Shown here one piece after another: positions 27,093 to 35,060 of a DNA stretch of 64,000 bases. Within the stretch, counting starts at the first letter, position 1. Each line of letters opens with the position of its first letter. The stretch is taken from assembly GCF_001425165.1 (NCBI RefSeq), contig NZ_LMDU01000014.1:441056-505055 (forward strand), given 5' to 3'. Both the position numbers and the translations under genes were made by a program. The notes below the pieces were generated by a model. The model saw only the letters and a list, made by a program, of their open reading frames with translations. It ran no database searches and had not been told where the DNA came from. This DNA comes from Pelomonas sp. Root405 (lineage in GTDB: Bacteria; Pseudomonadota; Gammaproteobacteria; Burkholderiales; Burkholderiaceae_C).

Positions 27093-27847
27093 CAGCCACC
27101 ATTGCGCGCCAGCTCATGCGCCGCCTTCAGCCGGCGCATGACCGGCTCGTTCAGTTCCCGGCTGACGGGATTCCAGAGCTGGACCTGCCGGTCGATCTCG
27201 GTCTGCAGGCGCGCGGCGGTGGCGGCGTCGCCCGTGGCCAGCGCCCAGATCGAATACTCGGCATTCGCCTCGAAGCTGGCGAACTGGCGAACCGCCGCCT
27301 CGAAGCTCTCGCGAGCCTCCGCCTGGCGGCCGGTGCCGGCATAGCAGCGGGCGAGCAGCAGCAAGACCTGGTCGCGCCGGTAGTCGGGCCGTTCGGCTTT
27401 GAGCACCTGCAGATGGCTCAGCGCGGCGTCGAAGCGCTGGCATTCAACGTGTGCTCGCACGGCGCCGAAGCGCAGGTCGGGGTCACTCGCGAAAGGCCCC
27501 TTCAGCGCGCCCTCGTACAGCTCAGCCGCCTCGCGCGCCTCGCCTGCATTCAGCAAGGCGTCGGCGAGGCGCATCTGGTTCTGGGCCGAAGGCGATATGT
27601 CGTAGACGATGCGCGCTTCACGCACCTCGCGGCCTGGGTCCATGGCGCGCGCCGCAGCCGATACGGCCTTGCGCGCCCCGCGGTCAAGGCGCGAGTTCGG
27701 CAGATAGATCGCAAAAAAGTAGACCGCGCTGCCCAGCAGCGGAAAGGCGAAAAGGATGAAGAGCCAGTAAAGCTGCTGGCCGCTCCGCACGACATGGACC
27801 GCGCATAGCAGCGCGATCAGGATGTGCAGGCCTCCGATCAATGGCAT
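27092..27847 (-). CDS. Membrane-anchored TPR protein upstream of waaA
   Basis: A 251-aa protein with two N-terminal membrane segments (ILIALLCAVHVV and LFILFAFPLLGSAVYFFAIYL), the second resembling the PLD N-terminal membrane domain. These are followed by about four TPR-like helical repeats (for example AQNQMRLADALLNAGEAREA, VLLLLARCYAGTGRQAEARE). GGGAG lies 7 nt before the ATG. It is coupled to waaA by a TGATG overlap, so a role in envelope or LPS assembly is possible, but no function is established. Confidence 0.75.
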   Translation of the reverse strand: MPLIGGLHILIALLCAVHVVRSGQQLYWLFILFAFPLLGSAVYFFAIYLPNSRLDRGARKAVSAAARAMDPGREVREARIVYDISPSAQNQMRLADALLNAGEAREAAELYEGALKGPFASDPDLRFGAVRAHVECQRFDAALSHLQVLKAERPDYRRDQVLLLLARCYAGTGRQAEARESFEAAVRQFASFEANAEYSIWALATGDAATAARLQTEIDRQVQLWNPVSRELNEPVMRRLKAAHELARNGG

Positions 27848-27897
27848 GTCGTTTCTCCCTGTGATGGATCAAAGGCGGCTCTGCGGCCGCTCCTCGC

Positions 27898-29295
27898 TCA
27901 GTGCCCAGCGGCAAACTTCGCGTCCGGCTTCACCCGCTTGAGCTGCGCCAGCACGTCGTGCTGGATGCGCTCCAGCGCCTCGGGCGTGTGGCCTTCGAAG
28001 CGCAGCACCAGCACGGGCGTCGTGTTGGACGGGCGGATCAGGCCGAAGCCGTCGGCGTACTCCACGCGCAGGCCGTCGATGGTGATCAGCTCTTCGGCGC
28101 CGGGGAAGTCCTTCAGCGTTGCCAGTTCCTTGAGTTTCTTGACGACCTCGTGGTGCTCGCCTTCGGCGCAGGGCACGTTGATCTCGGGCGTGTTGAAGCT
28201 GTTGGGCAAGGCCTGCAGCGTGGCGCTGGGGTCGGCGTCGCGCGACAGGATCTCCAGCATGCGGCCAGCGGTGTACATGGCGTCGTCGAAGCCGTACCAG
28301 CGCTCGGCGAAGAAGATGTGGCCCGACAGCTCGCCCGCCAGCGGGGCGCCGGTTTCCTTGAGCTTTGCCTTGGCCAGCGAGTGGCCGGTCATCCACATCA
28401 GCGGCTTGCCGCCGTGCTCGCGGATCCAGGGACCCAGGCGCTGGGTGCACTTGACGTCGAAGATGATCTCGGCGCCGGGCTGGCGCTTGAGGATGTCGGC
28501 CGCGATCAGCATGATCTGGCGGTCCGGCATGATCATCTCGCCGTCCTTGGTGACGATGCCGAGGCGGTCGCCATCACCGTCGAAGGCCAGGCCCAGCTCG
28601 GCGTCGCAGGCATGCACGACGCGCTTGAGGTCTTCGAGGTTCTCGGGGCGGCTGGGATCGGGATGGTGGTTGGGGAAGTCGCCGTCGACCTTGCTGAAGA
28701 TGTCGATGACTTCGCAACCGAGCGCGCGCAGGATGGCGGGCGCCGTGGCGCCGGGGATGCCGTTGCCGCTGTCGACGACGATCTTCATCGGCCGAGCCAG
28801 CTTGCAGTCCTTGACAACGCGGGCGGTGTACTCGGGCACGATGTCCATCGCGCCGACGCGGCCCTTGCCCTTGGCGTAGTCCTCGGCCTCGATGCGCTGG
28901 CGCAGGCCCTGGATCTGCTCGCCGTAGACGGCGGCGCCCTGCAGCACCATCTTGAAGCCGTTGTAGTCCTTGGGATTGTGGCTGCCGGTGACCATGATCC
29001 CGGAGTTGCAGCCATGCTTGCCGCGCGTGGCGGCCACGTAATAGAGCATGGGCGTCGTCACGGCGCCGATGTCGACAACGTCGAGTCCCGTGGACTGCAG
29101 CCCGCGGATCAGTGCGGCCACCAGGTTCGGGCCTGACAGGCGGCCATCGCGGCCGACGGCGACGGCCTTTTCGCCCAGCGCCTTGGCTTCGGTGCCGAAG
29201 GCCCGGCCCAGGTGCTCGGCGAGTTCTTCGTTCAAGGTCTGGCCGACGACGCCGCGGATGTCATAGGCCTTGAAGATGGACGCGGTTACCTGCAT
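27898..29295 (-). CDS. Phosphomannomutase/phosphoglucomutase (AlgC/ManB type)
   Basis: An alpha-D-phosphohexomutase that interconverts the 1- and 6-phosphates of glucose and mannose for LPS and exopolysaccharide precursors. The active phosphoserine Ser105 is in TGSHNP, the metal loop is FDGDGDR, the sugar-specificity loop is GELSGHIFF and the phosphate loop is RPSNTTPVLVLRFEG. The ATG at 29295 (MQVTASIFKAYDIRG) gives 465 aa, standard for AlgC. The frame runs further upstream but without family similarity. It is divergent from an AlgZ/AlgR-like pair. Confidence 0.94.
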   Translation of the reverse strand: MQVTASIFKAYDIRGVVGQTLNEELAEHLGRAFGTEAKALGEKAVAVGRDGRLSGPNLVAALIRGLQSTGLDVVDIGAVTTPMLYYVAATRGKHGCNSGIMVTGSHNPKDYNGFKMVLQGAAVYGEQIQGLRQRIEAEDYAKGKGRVGAMDIVPEYTARVVKDCKLARPMKIVVDSGNGIPGATAPAILRALGCEVIDIFSKVDGDFPNHHPDPSRPENLEDLKRVVHACDAELGLAFDGDGDRLGIVTKDGEMIMPDRQIMLIAADILKRQPGAEIIFDVKCTQRLGPWIREHGGKPLMWMTGHSLAKAKLKETGAPLAGELSGHIFFAERWYGFDDAMYTAGRMLEILSRDADPSATLQALPNSFNTPEINVPCAEGEHHEVVKKLKELATLKDFPGAEELITIDGLRVEYADGFGLIRPSNTTPVLVLRFEGHTPEALERIQHDVLAQLKRVKPDAKFAAGH

Positions 29296-29332
29296 GAATG
29301 CCTCGGATCGAACTGGGTTGAAATCGCGGCGG

Positions 29333-29338
29333 ATTGTA
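29333..29338 (-). promoter_or_regulatory. -10 element of the phosphohexomutase gene
   Basis: TACAAT on the minus strand, about 37 nt before the ATG, gives a leader of roughly 30 nt. The -35 region is weak (GGACAG-like, 15-17 bp away). The opposite strand carries TACACT (29418-29423), 8 nt before the kinase start codon. Confidence 0.5.
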
Positions 29339-29431
29339 GGCAGGCCCCGTGTCTGTCCGTCCATCGCCCGCGCTGTCGATTCGTCGCCTGTCCAGGGGGC
29401 AGGGCTGCCGGCCTTCCTACACTCGCGCCCC

Positions 29432-30574
29432 ATGACATTCACTGAGGAATTCAGCCAGGCCCTGCGCCACCAGCGCGTGCTGATGAAGCATCGGTCGGAT
29501 CGCCTGGCCGTCAGGCTGCTGATCTATCTGATCTGGCTGCTGGCTTTCGCGGCGCTGTTCTCCATCGGCTTCGGCCTGCGCAATGGCCGCATCGGGTCCG
29601 AGCATTGGTGGCGCACTGACGTGCCGGCCCATCTGCTGATCAGTACCTGCGTCACGGCCTGCTTCTTCTTTGTGTTCCGGGGCTTCGAGAAGCTCGCGCC
29701 GCAGGGCTGGCTGGACGCCATCGCGGGTTGGCGAGACTGGCGCGCCGGGGTGTTCTACACGGCCTTGTCGGTCGCCTGCTCGGCCCTCGGGATGGTCCTG
29801 GGCCTGGCGGCAGTGGACGGCGTGTGGCTGACGCAGATCACCGCGCCGCTGCTGGCCAAGCCGGCCTTCTGGGCCGAGTTCCTCGGCATCTCCGTGGTCA
29901 TTTCCTTCTTCATCGGCCTGCGCTACCGCGCGCGCTGGAAGCATGAAGTGATGCAGGCCCGCGTGACGGAGGCTCAGCTCAAGCTGCTGCAGGGGCAGAT
30001 CGAGCCCCACTTCCTGTTCAACACGCTGGCCAATGTGCAGAGCCTGATCGACTTCGACCCGCCGCGGGCCAAGCTGATGCTCGAGCGCTTCACTGATTAC
30101 CTGCGTGCCAGCCTCGGCCAGTTGCGCGGCGACTCGACAACGCTGGCGCAGGAGTTCGCCATGCTGGAGGCCTATCTCGCGCTGATGCAGTTGCGCATGG
30201 GCGAGCGGCTGCGCGTCGAGCTGCGTCTACCCGCCGAACTCGGCGCCATCGAATTGCCGCCGCTGCTGGCCCAGCCCCTGGTCGAGAACGCCATCCACCA
30301 CGGCCTGGAGCCCAAGATCGAAGGCGGCACGGTGGCCGTCACCGCCCGCCAGGTCGGCGGCCAGCTGTGGATCGAGGTCGAGGACGACGGCCAGGGGCTC
30401 GACGCGCCCAAGCGTCGCGGCGGCAACGGCCTGGCGCTGGGCAACATCCGCGCCCGGCTGGCCGCCCGCTATGGCCCTGCCGCCGGCCTCGAACTGTTGC
30501 CGCGCGACGCCGGCGGCACACTGGCCCGCATCAAGATCCCTCTGCAGACACCCACCCCATGCCGACAGCCCTGA
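29432..30574 (+). CDS. LytS/AlgZ-type membrane histidine kinase
   Basis: A 380-aa sensor kinase with four membrane segments in residues 25-165. These are followed by the His_kinase domain of the LytS/AlgZ class: phospho-acceptor His193 in GQIEPHFLFNTLANVQSL. The HATPase region includes QPLVENAIHHGLEP and DDGQGLD...GNGLALGNIRARL. The ATG at 29432 matches the family start; the frame is open earlier but overlaps the divergent gene. The stop overlaps the response regulator start by 16 nt, so the pair is coupled. It sits beside an algC-like gene. Confidence 0.9.
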   Translation: MTFTEEFSQALRHQRVLMKHRSDRLAVRLLIYLIWLLAFAALFSIGFGLRNGRIGSEHWWRTDVPAHLLISTCVTACFFFVFRGFEKLAPQGWLDAIAGWRDWRAGVFYTALSVACSALGMVLGLAAVDGVWLTQITAPLLAKPAFWAEFLGISVVISFFIGLRYRARWKHEVMQARVTEAQLKLLQGQIEPHFLFNTLANVQSLIDFDPPRAKLMLERFTDYLRASLGQLRGDSTTLAQEFAMLEAYLALMQLRMGERLRVELRLPAELGAIELPPLLAQPLVENAIHHGLEPKIEGGTVAVTARQVGGQLWIEVEDDGQGLDAPKRRGGNGLALGNIRARLAARYGPAAGLELLPRDAGGTLARIKIPLQTPTPCRQP

Positions 30575-31302
30575 TCGCCGACGACGAACCCCATCTGGTC
30601 CAGTACCTGAAAGCCCAGCTCGCCCAGGTCTGGCCTGAGCTGCAGATCGTCAGCACCGCCGCCAACGGTGTCGAGGCGGCTGCCGCGATTGCCGACCTCG
30701 AACCCGACCTGGCTTTCCTCGATATCCAGATGCCCGGCCTGACCGGCCTGGAAGTGGCCCAGGGCATCGAGGGCGCGACACGCGTCGTCTTCGTGACGGC
30801 TTACGACCAGTACGCCGTCGACGCCTTCGAGGCGCGCGCTGTCGACTATCTGCTCAAGCCGCTGAAGACCGAGCGCCTGGCCGCCTGTGTGGCGCGCTTG
30901 CGCGAGGCGCCTGCGACGGCCGAGGGCGCCCTGGCCGAGACTCTCAAGCGTCTGCTGCCGGCGGCCGCGCAACCGGCCCGGCTGCGCTATATCCGCGCCG
31001 CGCAGGGCGAGCTCATGCATCAGGTCCCGGTCGACGAGGTGCTCTTCTTCCACGCCGACGACAAATACACCATCGTGCAGACGGCGACGGCTGAGCACCT
31101 GATCCGCACGCCCATCTTCGAGCTGGCCGGCCAGCTCGATCCCGAGGTGTTCTGGCAGGTGCACCGGTCCACCATCATCAACCTCGACCATCTCGCCGGC
31201 ACGCGGCGCGACGACCAGAGCCGGCTGTTCGTGCGGGTGCGCGGCCAGGCGCGGGAGCTGCCCGTCAGCCGCGCCTATGTGCACCTCTTCAAGGCGATGT
31301 AG
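30559..31302 (+). CDS. LytTR-family response regulator (AlgR-like)
   Basis: A 247-aa response regulator. The receiver domain (residues 1-125) has DDEP, the phospho-acceptor Asp55 in FLDIQMPG, Thr in FVTAYDQ and Lys in LLKPLK. The LytTR DNA-binding domain (about 145-245) has VLFFHADDKYTIVQT, EVFWQVHRSTIINLDHL and LPVSRAYVHLF. It is the cognate partner of the upstream kinase by overlap. In Pseudomonas AlgR controls algC; here an algC homologue is the divergent neighbour, which suggests but does not prove a similar control. Confidence 0.93.
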   Translation: MPTALIADDEPHLVQYLKAQLAQVWPELQIVSTAANGVEAAAAIADLEPDLAFLDIQMPGLTGLEVAQGIEGATRVVFVTAYDQYAVDAFEARAVDYLLKPLKTERLAACVARLREAPATAEGALAETLKRLLPAAAQPARLRYIRAAQGELMHQVPVDEVLFFHADDKYTIVQTATAEHLIRTPIFELAGQLDPEVFWQVHRSTIINLDHLAGTRRDDQSRLFVRVRGQARELPVSRAYVHLFKAM

Positions 31303-31325
31303 CGAGCTAGAGTCGGGGCAGCCGC

Positions 31326-32072
31326 GTGCGCCCCATGATCTATCGCCGAACCTTGTTCCTCGCCCCGCTGGCCCTGCTGGCCGCACCGGCGCTGGCCGCG
31401 CCGTTGCTCTGGGTGACCGCCGAAGTGCCGCCCTTTGTGCGGGAAGGTCCCCAAGGCGCCGAGGGCTATGCGCACGAGCTCTTCGTGCGTGTGCACAAAC
31501 AAGCGGGCTTGCACGGAGAGCTGCATTTCTACCCCTGGGCACGCGCTGCGCGCATGTTGCTCAGCGGTCAGGCCCAGGGCGGCCTCGTCGTCTCTCGGAC
31601 GCCGGAGCGCGAACGCAAGTTCCAATGGCTCTTTCCTGTCGGCAGCTTCCGCTTTGCCATCTTCACCCGCGCTGGGGACGGCGCCATGGCCACTGACTTG
31701 GCCGGTCTGCGCGAGCGGCGTGTGGCCGTGCTGCGCGGCTCGGCCAGCAGCGAGCTGTTGAACAGCGTTGGCATGACCGGCATTGACGGCAAGGACTACG
31801 CCGAGCTGCTGGCGCTGCTGCAGCGCCGCGTCGTCGACGCCATCCTGGCGCCCGAGGCTGTGATGCTCGATCAGCTCGAGCATCAGAAGCTCGCGGCCAG
31901 CAGCCTGCACAAGACGCCGCTCGTCCAGTACAGCGAGTTGTATGCCGTCGCCGGCCCGGCCATGCCCGAGGGCGTACGCGAACGTCTGTCGGCGGCCTAT
32001 CGCCAGTTGCAGGACGGTGGCGTCGTCCACCAGCTCAGGCGGCGCCATCCCCACAGCTTCATCGACGGCTGA
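31326..32072 (+). CDS. Small periplasmic substrate-binding-like protein
   Basis: A 248-aa exported protein with a signal peptide (LFLAPLALLAAPALAAP) and a family-3 solute-binding fold (WVTAEVPPFVREG, WARAARMLLSGQAQGGLVVSRTPERE as adjoining pieces, RRVAVLRGSASSELLN). A GTG at 31326 and an ATG at 31335 are both possible starts; neither has a strong ribosome site. There is a TAGAGT (31308-31313) upstream. It follows the regulator by 23 bp and may be co-expressed. No transporter is adjacent. Ligand unknown. Confidence 0.7.
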   Translation: MRPMIYRRTLFLAPLALLAAPALAAPLLWVTAEVPPFVREGPQGAEGYAHELFVRVHKQAGLHGELHFYPWARAARMLLSGQAQGGLVVSRTPERERKFQWLFPVGSFRFAIFTRAGDGAMATDLAGLRERRVAVLRGSASSELLNSVGMTGIDGKDYAELLALLQRRVVDAILAPEAVMLDQLEHQKLAASSLHKTPLVQYSELYAVAGPAMPEGVRERLSAAYRQLQDGGVVHQLRRRHPHSFIDG

Positions 32073-32114
32073 GGACGTGTCCGAAAACGGCCGGTAGCGG
32101 CCCCGGTCGACACC

Positions 32115-32126
32115 TAGACTGGCGCC
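32115..32126 (+). promoter_or_regulatory. -10 element immediately before the Ada/AlkA gene
   Basis: TAGACT (32115-32120) ends 6 nt before the ATG at 32127, so transcription would begin at or next to the start codon. No good -35 is seen, which fits an activator-dependent promoter (Ada-type proteins autoactivate). Confidence 0.5.
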
Positions 32127-33587
32127 ATGCTCAGCACACCGCTCCCGCCCGACGCCGCCTACGCCGCCCTGCAGGCGCATGACGCACGCTTCGACGGGCG
32201 GCTGTATGTGGGCGTCACATCGACCGGCATCTACTGCCGCCCGGTCTGCCGGGTGCGGCTGCCACGGCGCGAGAACTGCCGTTTCTTTTCCACCGCTGCC
32301 CAGGCCGAGGCCGAGCGCTTCCGTCCATGCATGAAATGCCGGCCCGAGCTGGCGCCGCGGGCCCTGCCGTGGACGACGATGGACGCCTCGCGCACGCTCG
32401 CAGCCCAAGCCGCCGCGTGGCTGGATGCCTGCGACGATGCCGACGCCAGCGTGGAGCAACTGGCCCGTCACCTCGGCATCACGAGCCGCCATCTGCGCCG
32501 CATCTTCCAGGCCGAGCATGGCGTTTCGCCGCTGCAATACCTGCAGACCCGCCGCCTTCTGCTGGCCAAGGCCCTGCTGACCGACAGCGCGCTGCCCGTG
32601 CAGGACGTGGCGTATGCCGCCGGCTTCGCCAGCCTGCGCCGCTTCAACGCCGCTTTCATCGAGCACTACCGGCTGCAGCCGACGGCTCTTCGCCGTGCCG
32701 GGCGCGAGGGCAGTGGCGCCGCCCCGACGTCGCGCTTGCGGCTGGGCTATCGCGAGCCTTATGACGTCGCGGGCGTGCTGGCCTTCCTGGCGCCGCGCGC
32801 CATCGCAGGCGTCGAGCAGGTCGAGGCGGGCGCCGTCACCCGCACGCTGGCGCTGACGCATGCCGGCCAGCGCCATGCCGGTTGGCTGCGGGTCAGCTTC
32901 GGCAAACCGGGCGAAGTCGGTGTCGAGCTGTCGCCCACGCTATGGCCGGCCGCAGGCTCGCTGCTGCCGCTGCTGCGCCGCTGGCTGGACCTGGACGCCG
33001 ACCCCGCGGCCATTGCTGCCGCACTGGGTGAGGGCGCCGTGCCGGGCCAGCGCCTGCCGGGCTGCCTGGACCGGTTCGAGCTGACGGTGCGCGCGGTGCT
33101 GGGCCAGCAGGTCACCGTCGCCGCGGCGCGCACGCTGGCGGGGCGCTTCGTCGAGCGCTTTGGCGAGGCGCTGGCTGAACGTGATCAGGCGCCGCCTGGC
33201 TGCAGCCGGTTCTTCCCGACGCCCGAGCGCATTGTCGCTGCGACGCGCGACGAGATCGCCGCGCTCGGCATCATCGGCCGCCGCGCCGACAGCCTGATCG
33301 CGCTGGCCGGCGCCTGGCCGACACTCGCCTTTGCCCGCCGCGAGGGCAGCGCCGAAGCGGCGGCCGAAGCCCTGACCGCCATCCCCGGCATCGGCCCCTG
33401 GACGGCCGGCTACATGCTGATGCGCGGCTGGAGCTGGCCTGACGCGTTTCCGCCCGGCGACGTCGTGCTGCGCAAGGCGCTCAGTGGCGATGGCGCGCTG
33501 CTCTCGCCCAAGGCCTACCTGGCCGCTGCGGAGCGCTACCGTCCGTTTCGCAGTTACGCCGTCCTGCATCTCTGGAGACATTCATGA
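32127..33587 (+). CDS. Ada-type regulator fused to AlkA 3-methyladenine DNA glycosylase
   Basis: A 486-aa three-part protein. Residues 1-80 are the Ada zinc/methyl-acceptor domain with Cys37, Cys41, Cys68 and Cys71 (GIYCRPVCR, FRPCMKC). Residues 85-190 are an AraC-type double helix-turn-helix. Residues 200-486 are an AlkA glycosylase with the HhH-GPD motif (IPGIGPWTAGYMLMR) and catalytic Asp445 (PPGDVVLR). It can sense methylphosphotriesters, activate transcription and excise alkylated bases. The stop overlaps ogt by 4 nt, so direct-reversal and excision repair are made together. Confidence 0.93.
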   Translation: MLSTPLPPDAAYAALQAHDARFDGRLYVGVTSTGIYCRPVCRVRLPRRENCRFFSTAAQAEAERFRPCMKCRPELAPRALPWTTMDASRTLAAQAAAWLDACDDADASVEQLARHLGITSRHLRRIFQAEHGVSPLQYLQTRRLLLAKALLTDSALPVQDVAYAAGFASLRRFNAAFIEHYRLQPTALRRAGREGSGAAPTSRLRLGYREPYDVAGVLAFLAPRAIAGVEQVEAGAVTRTLALTHAGQRHAGWLRVSFGKPGEVGVELSPTLWPAAGSLLPLLRRWLDLDADPAAIAAALGEGAVPGQRLPGCLDRFELTVRAVLGQQVTVAAARTLAGRFVERFGEALAERDQAPPGCSRFFPTPERIVAATRDEIAALGIIGRRADSLIALAGAWPTLAFARREGSAEAAAEALTAIPGIGPWTAGYMLMRGWSWPDAFPPGDVVLRKALSGDGALLSPKAYLAAAERYRPFRSYAVLHLWRHS

Positions 33588-34075
33588 GCACCCACCACAT
33601 CCTGCAGCGCCGCATTGCGACGCCCCTGGGCCCGCTGACTGCCACGCGCAGCAAGGCCGGCCTGTCGGGCCTCTGGTTTGACGGGCAGAAGCACCACCCG
33701 GGCACGCTCGACGTTCCGGAAGACGATGGCAGCGACCCGCTGCTGTCGGCCACCGAAGCGGCGCTGACGGCCTATTTCAGCGGCAAGTCCTTTGACCTGC
33801 CGCCGCTGGACCCGGCCGGTACGGCCTTCCAGCGCGAGGTCTGGCAGGCGCTGCTGGCCATCGCGCCCGGACAGCCGGCCACCTACGGCGCGCTGGCCGG
33901 GCGGCTGGGTCGCGCCAGCGCGGCGCGGGCGCTGGGAGCTGCTGTCGGGCGCAACCCGATCTCGGTGCTGGTGCCCTGCCACCGCGTCGTCGGCGCCGAT
34001 GGCTCGCTGACGGGCTATGCAGGGGGACTGGATCGCAAGCAGGCCTTGCTCAAGCTGGAAAGCGCTACCGCATGA
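33584..34075 (+). CDS. ogt: Methylated-DNA-protein-cysteine methyltransferase
   Basis: A suicide repair enzyme moving O6-alkyl groups from guanine to Cys132 in the VLVPCHRVVG motif. The preceding helix-turn-helix (GQPATYGALAGRLGRASAARALG, read as two parts) and Asn of GRNP are conserved. Length is 163 aa. It overlaps the Ada/AlkA gene by 4 nt upstream and the DMT transporter by 4 nt downstream, so all three are likely one operon. Confidence 0.95.
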   Translation: MSTHHILQRRIATPLGPLTATRSKAGLSGLWFDGQKHHPGTLDVPEDDGSDPLLSATEAALTAYFSGKSFDLPPLDPAGTAFQREVWQALLAIAPGQPATYGALAGRLGRASAARALGAAVGRNPISVLVPCHRVVGADGSLTGYAGGLDRKQALLKLESATA

Positions 34076-34953
34076 AGCCCTTCGACATCGGCGAGTTGGT
34101 CCTGCTGGCCGCGCTCTGGGGCGCGTCCTTCCTGTTCATGCGCGTGAGCGTGCCGGAGTTCGGGCCGGTCGCGCTGGCCGCCGTGCGCGTCGGCCTGGCC
34201 AGCGCCATGCTGATCCCGCTGCTGGCCCTGCGCGGCCAGCTCGCCGAACTGCGCACGCACTGGAAGGGCCTGCTGCTGGTCGGCGCGCTGAACAGCGCCA
34301 TCCCCTTCGCGCTGTTCTCGTTCGCGGCCCTGTCCATCACGGCCGGCCTGTCCAGCATCGTCAACGCGACCACGCCGTTATGGACCGCCGTCGTCGCCTT
34401 TGTCTGGTTGCGGCAAGGCCTGACACCATGGCGCGTGCTCGGCCTCGCCATCGGCTTTGCCGGCGTCGCCTTCCTGGCCTGGGACAAGGCCAGCTTCAAG
34501 CCCGGGGCCGACCACAGCGGCCTTTGGGCCGTGCTGGCCTGCGCCGCCGCGACCCTTTGCTACGGCGTGGCGGCCAATGCCACCAAGCGCTACCTGGCCG
34601 GCGTGTCGCCGCTGGCCGTCGCGACAGGCAGCCAGTTCTCGGCGGCGCTGCTGCTGGCGCTGCCGGCCGCCTGGCTGTGGCCGGCCGAGATGCCGGGCAC
34701 CGTCGCCTGGGGCAGTGCATTGGCGCTGGCGGCGCTGTGCACGGCCCTGGCCTACATCCTCTACTTCCGGCTCATGAGCCGCGTCGGGCCGACCAATGCC
34801 GTGTCGGTGACCTTCCTGATCCCCGTCTTCGCCATCGTGTGGGGCGCGCTGTTCCTGCACGAAGCGATCACCGCGCAGATGGTCGTCGGCGGTGCCATCG
34901 TGCTGGTCGGCATTGCGCTGGCGCTGGGGCTCGTGGGAGCGAAACCACGCTGA
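34072..34953 (+). CDS. EamA/DMT-superfamily transporter
   Basis: A 293-aa inner-membrane protein with ten predicted membrane helices in two EamA repeats. The repeats start at FDIGELVLLAALWGASFLFM and near GLWAVLACAAATLCYGVAAN. The family exports amino acids, metabolites or drugs; substrate unknown. It overlaps ogt by 4 nt, so it is in the alkylation-repair operon by position. A functional link is not established. Confidence 0.85.
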   Translation: MKPFDIGELVLLAALWGASFLFMRVSVPEFGPVALAAVRVGLASAMLIPLLALRGQLAELRTHWKGLLLVGALNSAIPFALFSFAALSITAGLSSIVNATTPLWTAVVAFVWLRQGLTPWRVLGLAIGFAGVAFLAWDKASFKPGADHSGLWAVLACAAATLCYGVAANATKRYLAGVSPLAVATGSQFSAALLLALPAAWLWPAEMPGTVAWGSALALAALCTALAYILYFRLMSRVGPTNAVSVTFLIPVFAIVWGALFLHEAITAQMVVGGAIVLVGIALALGLVGAKPR

Positions 34954-35012
34954 TCCCAGCACGTCTCCAGGAGGTGCGGCCGTGGTCGTGATAGCGTTCG
35001 GCTTTCAGTGAC

Positions 35013-35026
35013 TGGTAGCGCTACCT
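35013..35026. promoter_or_regulatory. LacI-family-type operator upstream of the beta-helix protein
   Basis: TGGTAGCGCTACCT contains the perfect 12-bp palindrome GGTAGCGCTACC (35014-35025) with a central CG, typical for LacI-family sugar regulators. It lies 35 bp before the start codon, where a bound repressor would block transcription. No LacI gene is in the window. Confidence 0.6.
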
Positions 35027-35060
35027 ACGCCGCCGGCGCGAAGACAAGCCTGGAGACTTC

